Of a DNA stretch of 7,495 bases, positions 1-5,711 are shown piece after piece. A model generated the notes under the pieces. It saw only the letters and a list, made by a program, of their open reading frames with translations. It did no database searches and had not been told where the DNA came from. Within the stretch, counting starts at the first letter, position 1. Each line of letters begins with the position of its first letter. The position numbers and the translations under genes were made by a program. This DNA is from an uncultured Muribaculaceae bacterium (GTDB lineage: Bacteria; Bacteroidota; Bacteroidia; Bacteroidales; Muribaculaceae): the NCBI GenBank assembly GCA_910584735.1, contig CAJUBM010000129.1:1-7495 (forward strand). Reading direction: 5' to 3'.

Positions 1-44
1 TAATAGTCAATTACTATCAATATAATGCATTGGTAATCAATTAA
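1..44. other. AT-rich DNA downstream of mnmE with no recognised feature
   Basis: These 44 bases follow the mnmE stop codon. They are very AT-rich and contain TCAATTA twice (7-13 and 37-43), but no convincing hairpin plus T-run. Any terminator for mnmE probably lies beyond the window. Confidence 0.5.
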
Positions 45-1493
45 TTATTTTCCGACGCAGAAGCGGGAGAAAATTGTGGCAAGGATGTCTGGGGTGGAGA
101 CGGAGCCGGTGATGAGGCCGAGGTGGTGGAGGGTCTCGCGGAGGTCCTGGGCAGCCAGGTCGGTGGGGAGGTTGGTATGGAGGGCTTCAAGGAAGCGGGC
201 CAGGGATAGGGAGGCGTTGGTAAGGGCCTCGGCATGGCGGGCGTTGGTCACTATTATGGAATTGTCATCGACAGAGGTAAGGCCGGAGGCATTAACGAGT
301 GCTTCCCTGAGGGCAGGTAGGCCGGAGGCGGAGGCGGCGGACAGGATGATGGGGTTTGTGAGGGATGAGGATGGAGGGAGGAGATTCGTTAACCGTGCCG
401 AGGCGTAGGTTATCTCCTCGGGGGAAAGAAGGTCTGACTTGTTAAGAGCTATAAGGACTTTGGCCGAGGCGGCTTTCCGCTCATGAAGAATTTTTGAAAA
501 ATTCTGTAGGGTCGCTGTTTGTGTAGGAGACACATCGGATTCCGTGATGATGTCAGATGTAGGATGGGGGAGGGTATCGGGGGAGAACACCCAGAGGATG
601 ATACGGGCACGACGCAGGGCGTCCCATGAGCGGTCGATTCCGAGACGTTCTACGGGGTCGGAGGCATCGCGCAATCCGGCGGTATCTATGAAACGGAAGG
701 TTATGCCGTTGATGTCGATGGTGTCTTCCACTGTGTCGCGGGTGGTACCCGGAATATCGCTTACTATGGCGCGTTCTTCACCAAGGAGTAGGTTTAGAAG
801 AGAGGATTTTCCGACATTCGGGGCGCCGATTATGGCTACGGGTACTCCGTTCTTTATTGCGTTTCCGGCGGTGAACGATTCACGAAGCAGGTCTACCTCT
901 TTTTTTACCTCGGTAGCGAGAGAGATAAGACGTTCCCGGTCGGCAAACTCAACGTCTTCCTCTGAGAAATCAAGTTCGAGTTCGAGGAGCGAGGCAAGTT
1001 CCGTAAGACTCTGACGGAGCTCGGCCAGACGGCGCGAAAAACCGCCACGCATCTGCTGCATGGCCACCCGGTGGGCCGCCCGCGACCTTGAGGCTATGAC
1101 ATCTGCCACGGCTTCGGCCTGTGCCAGGTCCATCCTCCCTGCCGCGAAAGCGCGTCTGGTAAATTCCCCAGGTTCGGCGATACGGCATCCGGCTTCTACA
1201 AGGAGTTGTAGCAGACGCTGCTGCACATATGGGGAACCATGCACGGAAAGTTCAACCACATCGTCCCCCGTAAAGCTGTTAGGCCCACGGAACACGGTTG
1301 CCACGGCTTCGTCAACGGTCTCACCATCGGGTGAGACTATCCGTCCGAGATGGACGGTATGCGACTGTACATCCATAAGGTTCCTTCCTTTCCACAGGGT
1401 CTGCACTGCGGATATGGCCTGAGGGCCGGAGACTCGTATAACGGCTATGCCCCCTGTCCCGGGAGCGGTTGAAATGGCGCAGATTGTACTCAA
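45..1493 (-). CDS. mnmE: tRNA uridine-5-carboxymethylaminomethyl(34) synthesis GTPase MnmE
   Basis: MnmE is a cytosolic dimeric GTPase that, with MnmG, installs the carboxymethylaminomethyl group on wobble U34 of certain tRNAs. From the TTG start chosen here it is 482 aa, slightly longer than the usual 450-470. The N-terminal folate-binding domain carries GGIAVIRVSGP (14-24), FTGDDVVELSVHGS (74-87) and EPGEFTRRAF (107-116). The central G domain has all expected boxes: G1 GAPNVGKS (223-230), the G2/switch region DIPGTTRDT (246-254), G3 DTAG (270-273) and G4 NKSD (351-354). The chain ends in the diagnostic FCVGK, with catalytic Cys479. Extra length sits at about 305-345, between G3 and G4. The reading frame is open to an ATG at 1643, but that extension overlaps the upstream nuclease gene and resembles no MnmE. 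TTG at 1493 gives MSTICAIST, matching the family N-terminus. It lies 52 nt downstream of the nuclease gene, so cotranscription is likely. Function is near certain; the start is less so. Confidence 0.97.
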   Translation of the reverse strand: MSTICAISTAPGTGGIAVIRVSGPQAISAVQTLWKGRNLMDVQSHTVHLGRIVSPDGETVDEAVATVFRGPNSFTGDDVVELSVHGSPYVQQRLLQLLVEAGCRIAEPGEFTRRAFAAGRMDLAQAEAVADVIASRSRAAHRVAMQQMRGGFSRRLAELRQSLTELASLLELELDFSEEDVEFADRERLISLATEVKKEVDLLRESFTAGNAIKNGVPVAIIGAPNVGKSSLLNLLLGEERAIVSDIPGTTRDTVEDTIDINGITFRFIDTAGLRDASDPVERLGIDRSWDALRRARIILWVFSPDTLPHPTSDIITESDVSPTQTATLQNFSKILHERKAASAKVLIALNKSDLLSPEEITYASARLTNLLPPSSSLTNPIILSAASASGLPALREALVNASGLTSVDDNSIIVTNARHAEALTNASLSLARFLEALHTNLPTDLAAQDLRETLHHLGLITGSVSTPDILATIFSRFCVGK

Positions 1494-1545
1494 TTCTTGA
1501 TTACAGATTAATGGTTTGTATAAGAATATTTCGTTTATTATCCGA

Positions 1546-2418
1546 TTATTTCCGGCGGCGCGATGTATGCGACCATCTGTTGAAGTTACAGGACGATTCA
1601 AGGCGTTCTTCCAAATCGTCAGGCAGAGCCGAAAAGAAGTCAAATCCCGTTACGGACTCTACAGAATCTATCGTCACGGCATGTGGCTGCATACCGCCGG
1701 GTACCGGGCCGTTCGGCATGATGAAGCCGATTGCCTGGGGTGGGTCGGTGTAGGGTGACAGCACTACCTTGAAGAAGCGGTCGGGTACGGCCACACCCGT
1801 GTCGCCGATACGCATCGAGGGTTCGGGCGTATCGAATATCGGGCCGCACACTATTATAACGGCGCTGTCGGCCATAGCCTTGGCACGGCATTTCTCCTCC
1901 AGTTTCTTCCATGCGCCACGGTTAAGTTCAGGAGCCTGCGGGCACATATTGGTCATGAGGAACGATTCGTGCATGGCCTTTTCGTCCCACTTCATATCTC
2001 CGGCAGGAGCCATATGCCCCCGGTCGTAACCTGTGTATTTGTAATCTTCAGGATAAGCGGAACCCTTTACCGAGGTATCGGCGAAGAAATCGTTAGTCCT
2101 CGGTTCCGTCCCGGCGGCCTCCGATCCAAGAAGCTCCCACACAACATAGTTAGGCTGGTGCGTCTCATTATTGAATGACACGGTCATCCCCGTATATCTC
2201 AACAACTTTTCGGGTACACCCGCCGGAACCCTGACCTCCTCCAAAGACCCTTCAATGGCATCGGTAACATCTCGCGGACTATCATTATGTCTGGCGCATG
2301 CTACCCACCATACAACCGCCCCCAGGACGGCCAATAACAGCAGCCGTCCGGTAACCTTTACCGAACTGCCTGCACGGCGTTTACGGCGCCGGGTATGTTT
2401 GCTTTGTCGTGCCGACAT
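1546..2418 (-). CDS. Membrane-anchored DNA/RNA non-specific endonuclease (NUC family)
   Basis: This 290-aa protein belongs to the NucA/Serratia-type non-specific endonuclease family (beta-beta-alpha metal fold), whose members cleave single- and double-stranded DNA and RNA with a magnesium ion. Residues 1-16 are very basic (RRRKRR at 10-15) and are followed by one hydrophobic segment at about 24-41. This suggests an N-in signal anchor that places the catalytic domain outside the inner membrane. Cys41 follows WWVA, a poor lipobox, so a lipoprotein is less likely. The catalytic motif is DRGHMAPAGD (132-141) with general base His135, and the expected metal-ligand Asn lies in ELNRGAW (Asn166). CGPIFD (191-196) and VPDRFFKVVL (211-220) are typical of the family's C-terminal half. 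The active site looks intact. It starts 20 nt after the small nuclease-like gene and ends 52 nt before mnmE. Its role could be nutrient nucleic-acid breakdown or protection from incoming DNA; the sequence does not decide this. Confidence 0.93.
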   Translation of the reverse strand: MSARQSKHTRRRKRRAGSSVKVTGRLLLLAVLGAVVWWVACARHNDSPRDVTDAIEGSLEEVRVPAGVPEKLLRYTGMTVSFNNETHQPNYVVWELLGSEAAGTEPRTNDFFADTSVKGSAYPEDYKYTGYDRGHMAPAGDMKWDEKAMHESFLMTNMCPQAPELNRGAWKKLEEKCRAKAMADSAVIIVCGPIFDTPEPSMRIGDTGVAVPDRFFKVVLSPYTDPPQAIGFIMPNGPVPGGMQPHAVTIDSVESVTGFDFFSALPDDLEERLESSCNFNRWSHTSRRRK

Positions 2419-2438
2419 AAAAATCTCAATGTTAAATG

Positions 2439-3014
2439 TTATTTATCGGTGAACTCAGAAACCAATTTACTACTCAAATCTGATAATGATTTGATAGACC
2501 CCAGATTAGTATATTCAAAATTATGCGTGAGACTATTCCATTGCATAAATCCGAGTATATGTTCGCGGTTGCAACCATCTACTATCGTCTCTATATGCGA
2601 CATATGTGGTTCATCCAGCAATGTTCGGGAAAGTCGCTCACTACTTCCACTATCAATATTTACCAACAATCCATATTTTGCACCCGAGACAAGACAGTAA
2701 CCTACCAGTTGCGACCATTCACTCAGGCCCGCACTCTTTACCAGTTTGACTTCTAAAATCAATAGCTCAAATCTATTCCCGTTCGTAATCAGTGCGAATA
2801 TATCAAGGCTTAAAGGGGGAACTCTTTTTGCAAACTGTAATGCACATGAACATTCTACAGGATGTTCCTCAATAATCCTATACAAATTACTTTTCAACTC
2901 CCCGATTCCCCAATATACACACAGTTGTTCATCACACCCTACCAGAAAATTGCTTTTCAGTTGTGTTTCAATAAACTCCCGGATTTCCTGATAATAGGAA
3001 ATTTCATTTCTCAT
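2439..3014 (-). CDS. PD-(D/E)XK-like nuclease, putative cleavage subunit of the restriction-modification operon
   Basis: I do not recognise a named family for this 191-aa protein. What can be seen is a compact nuclease-like core. PPLSLD (66-71) supplies Asp71, FELLILEVK (82-90) supplies a hydrophobic strand ending in Glu88-Val-Lys90, and QLVGY (102-106) fits the QxxxY motif that follows the active site in RecB-like PD-(D/E)XK nucleases. The strand GLLVNID (115-121) comes next, as expected for an alpha-beta nuclease fold. There is no signal peptide or membrane segment, so it should be cytosolic. The ATG at 3014 lies inside the end of the preceding gene (11-nt overlap), which implies translational coupling and joint function. 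Base composition is AT-rich like the two genes before it. By position it is the third gene after a C5 methyltransferase, where a restriction enzyme is expected. The alternative is that the 464-aa protein is the restriction enzyme and this is an accessory nuclease. Confidence 0.6.
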   Translation of the reverse strand: MRNEISYYQEIREFIETQLKSNFLVGCDEQLCVYWGIGELKSNLYRIIEEHPVECSCALQFAKRVPPLSLDIFALITNGNRFELLILEVKLVKSAGLSEWSQLVGYCLVSGAKYGLLVNIDSGSSERLSRTLLDEPHMSHIETIVDGCNREHILGFMQWNSLTHNFEYTNLGSIKSLSDLSSKLVSEFTDK

Positions 3015-4398
3015 TACTCAGGTCTTTTTCCGTTATTGGTCTGACATTCAACTTGTATTCATTATCGGAAGCTACAGAAATCAGAGATTTATACACATGT
3101 GGATTCTCCGCTCCGATTAAAGCTCCTCGTCCATTCCCCGTAATCACCAACGGCGTTAATAAATCGGGAATACGTATTTCTACAGACAAGTCGGAATCTG
3201 ACAACAAATACTTTTCTATAAGTTCAATATACTTACCTCTGACACGTTTTCCATTCAAGTCGTTCACATCTGCGATAATAAAAGCCACTCCCTGTATAAT
3301 TTCAGATATGTGGTATCCGGCATCCTTACCGTTCCCAAAGATTAATGCCGAATGGTCTGACCTATATAGGTCGTATAGGAAACGGACGGAATACCGTCTG
3401 TTATCATATACCCGGTCGGAAAGCAATTTGTCTTTAGCGATTATATCCTCTATGGCTTCGGAAGTATCCTTGCACAATATCGGGAAAGGCGAAATAAGCT
3501 TTCCCGCATCGTGGAACAATTCTTTAACCGCCTTATACGGCGCATGTTCACAACCCAGCACAGCGCAGACATGCCGATTATGCAGATAATGTCCTCCACG
3601 GATACACTCTGGCAGTCTTTTATCATCCTCCCCGGGATGGACGCAAGATTTCGCAGCTTTAATCTCACGTTCGGGACATGGTACGACCGTGTGGACATAT
3701 TGTTGGAGGTCGCGATTCTCTTTCAACGACTTCGCTTTTGTTTTAAAAGCAACCGCACCGAATTTCTCATACTGGTCTATCTGCACACGCAGTTTGAACC
3801 CCTTATTCCATTGTTTGTAATAGGGGTTGTTCGCACAGTGAAAATTCGGATGGTTCCATAATATTTGGTCTGGCAGACAATTTATGCTGTATAACAGCCT
3901 ACACAATTCACATACGAATGAGAAGTTGAATCCTTTAAGTTCAAACGACAGAATCTGCACCTCATTTGTGAAGCGCCTGTGATTTGGATTCGTGCTGCCA
4001 ATAGTATCGGCAAGTCCTGCGATAAAGCGCCTTTTCAAATTATCGTCAACTAAAGCCTCAACAATCTTTTTAATAGAGACATGGTTGCGCAAGTCCCCCT
4101 CACATTCAATCCCAAAAGATTGTAAATCCGAAATCAAATCAGATAGATCTCCCTCACAAAGGATATACCATATCCCTCCTGAAGATGCCTGATAATTAAT
4201 CGTAAGATTGTATATGTTTCTAAACAACGGACTTAGAAACACAAGTATATCTCTTGATATGTCAGATGCACGTTTTGGGTTTATCTCATACGAGCCCCAT
4301 TGCTTATAAGGTAACCTTATTCTAAAATAGTCTTCGGCATTGCCAAAAACGCCCCCACCGATTATCAGCCCAAAAAGGTATGCTTTATCTGTGTTCAT
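3004..4398 (-). CDS. LAGLIDADG-like protein with a Cys/His-rich middle, putative restriction or specificity subunit
   Basis: This 464-aa protein is not a family I can name. Its first half has the layout of a single-chain two-motif LAGLIDADG protein. Motif 1 is YLFGLIIGGGVF (7-18), followed by a strand, a helix and further strands (about 24-80). Motif 2 is FIAGLADTIGS (125-135), followed by a helix (153-172) and the ending RVQIDQYEKFGAVAFKTKAK (204-223), which resembles the terminal strand-helix of such domains. The catalytic Asp position is Gly15 in motif 1 and Ile133 in motif 2, so this half probably binds DNA without cutting it. The middle (241-285) is dense in Cys and His: C241, C252, H254, C265, H270, H273, H276, C278, C283, H285. 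This could be a zinc site, or a distant HNH/treble clef given GG...N...C...C...K at 268-289. The C-terminal third (about 310-464) is unrecognised. It overlaps the methyltransferase gene by 14 nt and the next gene by 11 nt, so it is almost surely part of the same system. Confidence 0.6.
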   Translation of the reverse strand: MNTDKAYLFGLIIGGGVFGNAEDYFRIRLPYKQWGSYEINPKRASDISRDILVFLSPLFRNIYNLTINYQASSGGIWYILCEGDLSDLISDLQSFGIECEGDLRNHVSIKKIVEALVDDNLKRRFIAGLADTIGSTNPNHRRFTNEVQILSFELKGFNFSFVCELCRLLYSINCLPDQILWNHPNFHCANNPYYKQWNKGFKLRVQIDQYEKFGAVAFKTKAKSLKENRDLQQYVHTVVPCPEREIKAAKSCVHPGEDDKRLPECIRGGHYLHNRHVCAVLGCEHAPYKAVKELFHDAGKLISPFPILCKDTSEAIEDIIAKDKLLSDRVYDNRRYSVRFLYDLYRSDHSALIFGNGKDAGYHISEIIQGVAFIIADVNDLNGKRVRGKYIELIEKYLLSDSDLSVEIRIPDLLTPLVITGNGRGALIGAENPHVYKSLISVASDNEYKLNVRPITEKDLSNEK

Positions 4399-5440
4399 CT
4401 ATATCTTTCTTTTTAAAAACTTGCTCCATTATAGCAGTGGCGACACTCTGGGCTAACGCTACAGGTACGGCGTTACCGATTACCTTATACATCGCTGTGA
4501 TATTCTTCGGCGAATCATCGATAAACACAAAATCATCCGGGAAGGACTGAATACGGGCCACCTCCCGAATCGTATAACGACGATTCTCTACCGGGTGGAT
4601 TATACCACAGTTCTCAGGCTGGGCTGACGCCGTGATCGTACCGTTTATCTCATCACGGGAAAAACGTCTGTAGAAATTCGGCGACCGATATTTTTTCATA
4701 TCATTCCTTATCCGTTGGAAACGAGGAGCCAATTTTTCATAAGGAACATCTTTCCACGATCCTCCTTCCGGTATATAATTTACCATTTTAAGAGCCTGCG
4801 GCGACAACGTCCAGTCAACTTGGTTCTTAACGTCTTTAGGAATATCTAATATATGACGGAGAGTCAGATTATCTTTTTTCTGTTTTGGAGGGAATACAAA
4901 TTCCACACCAATATCCTTTCTCACACCAACAAAGAATACCCGGTGCCTATTCTGGGGTACCCCGTAATCTGATGCGTTCAACAACTTATGCACCACGTTG
5001 TACCCTATTCCGTACATCTCCGAGAGGTCTTCGACTATGACATCTGCCAAATTACGCCCATCAATATATTTGGTGGATAATAATCCCCGTACATTTTCAA
5101 AAACGATGACCTTAGGCATCTGTTTTCTGATAATACGCAGACATTCCTTATACAGCATGCCTCTTGAATCAAAAACTCCTTTCCGACTACCGGCACTTGA
5201 AAATGGCTGACAAGGGAATCCTGCCGTCAATATATCACCCTGAGGTATTTCGTCTTCCCCTATCTCCAATATATCGCGACCATCTATTTTCCCTAAATTA
5301 AGCGAATATACCGCCTGGGCATCAGAGTCAAAATCATTAGCCCATACATGCTTAAATCCTGCTCTCTTAAAGCCGAGATCAAGACCGCCGCAACCAGAGA
5401 ACAAAGAAACAAGTCGTGGTGGGTTATTAAATTTTGACAT
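4385..5440 (-). CDS. DNA (cytosine-5-)-methyltransferase, modification enzyme of a type II-like system
   Basis: This enzyme transfers a methyl group from S-adenosylmethionine to C5 of cytosine in a specific DNA sequence, shielding host DNA from the partner nuclease. From ATG 5440 it is 351 aa and carries the C5-methyltransferase motifs in canonical order: I SLFSGCGGLDLG (12-23), IV GFPCQPFS with nucleophile Cys77 (74-81), VI ENVRG (115-119), VIII QNRHRVFFVG (163-172), IX with TIRE and QSFPDDF (289-304), and X GNAVPVALA (322-330). The target-recognition region is short, about 185-265, as in single-specificity enzymes such as the HaeIII methylase. The recognition site cannot be read from sequence. 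The frame is open to an ATG at 5485, but those 15 extra residues are unlike the family, and ATG 5440 has an A-rich leader typical of Bacteroidetes. All catalytic motifs are intact. It is the first gene of a three-gene operon and its stop lies inside the next gene. No controller protein or Vsr gene is visible. Confidence 0.97.
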   Translation of the reverse strand: MSKFNNPPRLVSLFSGCGGLDLGFKRAGFKHVWANDFDSDAQAVYSLNLGKIDGRDILEIGEDEIPQGDILTAGFPCQPFSSAGSRKGVFDSRGMLYKECLRIIRKQMPKVIVFENVRGLLSTKYIDGRNLADVIVEDLSEMYGIGYNVVHKLLNASDYGVPQNRHRVFFVGVRKDIGVEFVFPPKQKKDNLTLRHILDIPKDVKNQVDWTLSPQALKMVNYIPEGGSWKDVPYEKLAPRFQRIRNDMKKYRSPNFYRRFSRDEINGTITASAQPENCGIIHPVENRRYTIREVARIQSFPDDFVFIDDSPKNITAMYKVIGNAVPVALAQSVATAIMEQVFKKKDIDEHR

Positions 5441-5532
5441 TTTATATATTTTTAGATATTTGGTTATCAACAAATTAACAACCAAATAATAAATCCATAC
5501 ACATTTAAGGACAAATTACCCATTTTACATTG

Positions 5533-5562
5533 CAAAGTTACTAATTTATTCGGTCAGGGAAA
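5533..5562 (-). promoter_or_regulatory. Candidate Bacteroidetes-type promoter for the restriction-modification operon
   Basis: On the minus strand, TAACTTTG (5540-5533) is an exact match to the Bacteroidetes primary-sigma -7 element TAnnTTTG. A weaker TTTC (5562-5559) sits 18 nt upstream, near where the -33 TTTG element is expected. Transcription would start near 5527, giving a leader of about 85-90 nt before the methyltransferase ATG at 5440. The upstream lipoprotein gene ends in a strong terminator, so the operon needs its own promoter in this gap. The -33 half is poor, so the exact position is uncertain. Confidence 0.45.
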
Positions 5563-5570
5563 CACCAATA

Positions 5571-5592
5571 TATCAGTTTTTTATCAGTTTTT
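5571..5592. repeat. Perfect tandem 11-bp direct repeat (TATCAGTTTTT x2)
   Basis: TATCAGTTTTT occupies 5571-5581 and is repeated without a gap or mismatch at 5582-5592. It lies 9 bp upstream of the candidate -33 element, about 44-65 bp upstream of the predicted transcription start. The 11-bp period is close to one helical turn, so both copies face the same side of the DNA. In the direction of transcription each copy opens with an A-tract. It could be an activator or repressor site, or an UP-like element; it could also be chance in AT-rich DNA. Confidence 0.6.
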
Positions 5593-5621
5593 AATACTCA
5601 TAAATATAAATAGATACAACC

Positions 5622-5639
5622 GGGTATGAATGAATACCC
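5622..5639. repeat. Short inverted repeat GGGTAT-N6-ATACCC upstream of the methyltransferase promoter
   Basis: GGGTAT (5622-5627) and ATACCC (5634-5639) form a perfect 6-bp dyad around GAATGA. It stands out as a GC-containing element in very AT-rich DNA. It lies about 95-112 bp upstream of the predicted start of the restriction-modification transcript, and beyond the lipoprotein terminator. There is no T-run after it on either strand, so it is not a terminator. It could be a protein-binding site. Confidence 0.35.
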
Positions 5640-5654
5640 TACGATTAATCTGAT

Positions 5655-5694
5655 ATAAAAACGAGCCCGGGACGCGGGAGGTCCCAGGCTCGTT
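5655..5694 (-). terminator. Rho-independent terminator of the lipoprotein gene
   Basis: The arms at 5694-5681 and 5673-5660 pair over 14 positions with a single C-A mismatch, around a 7-nt loop (5680-5674). The minus-strand hairpin is followed directly by TTTTAT. It begins 17 nt after the lipoprotein stop codon and separates that gene from the restriction-modification operon. Confidence 0.9.
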
Positions 5695-5711
5695 GAGGAG
5701 TCATCACGCCG

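Larger units (their letters stand above)
2425..5654. other. AT-rich restriction-modification island, likely horizontally acquired
   Basis: The three overlapping restriction-modification genes and their leader form a compositional block. Sampled 60-base lines inside it have about 33-38% GC (lines starting 3001 and 4141), against 50-67% in flanking genes (lines starting 901, 1081 and 6001). Its edges coincide with the lipoprotein terminator on one side and the 20-nt gap before the nuclease gene on the other. I see no transposase, integrase, tRNA or clear target-site duplication, so the acquisition route is unknown. Confidence 0.65.

Noticed and set aside
7..43. Two TCAATTA copies downstream of mnmE as an attachment site or terminator
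   Set aside because: A 7-bp match in very AT-rich DNA is expected by chance, and there is no hairpin or matching copy at the island edges.
544..1014. Plus-strand open frame opposite mnmE
   Set aside because: It is a GC-driven shadow of the mnmE coding frame, rich in Ser and Arg with no recognisable domain.
1494..1643. N-terminal extension of mnmE to the ATG at 1643
   Set aside because: It overlaps the end of the nuclease gene by 98 nt, and its residues do not resemble any MnmE N-terminus.
3053..3589. Plus-strand 178-codon open frame opposite the 464-aa gene
   Set aside because: It is a shadow frame; the opposite strand has the longer frame, with coupled overlaps on both sides.
5441..5485. 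Methyltransferase start at ATG 5485
   Set aside because: The 15 extra residues are not family-like; ATG 5440 begins just before motif I at the usual distance and has an A-rich leader.
5441..5654. A small controller-protein gene in the leader of the restriction-modification operon
   Set aside because: No open frame of useful length and no helix-turn-helix-like sequence is present in this gap.
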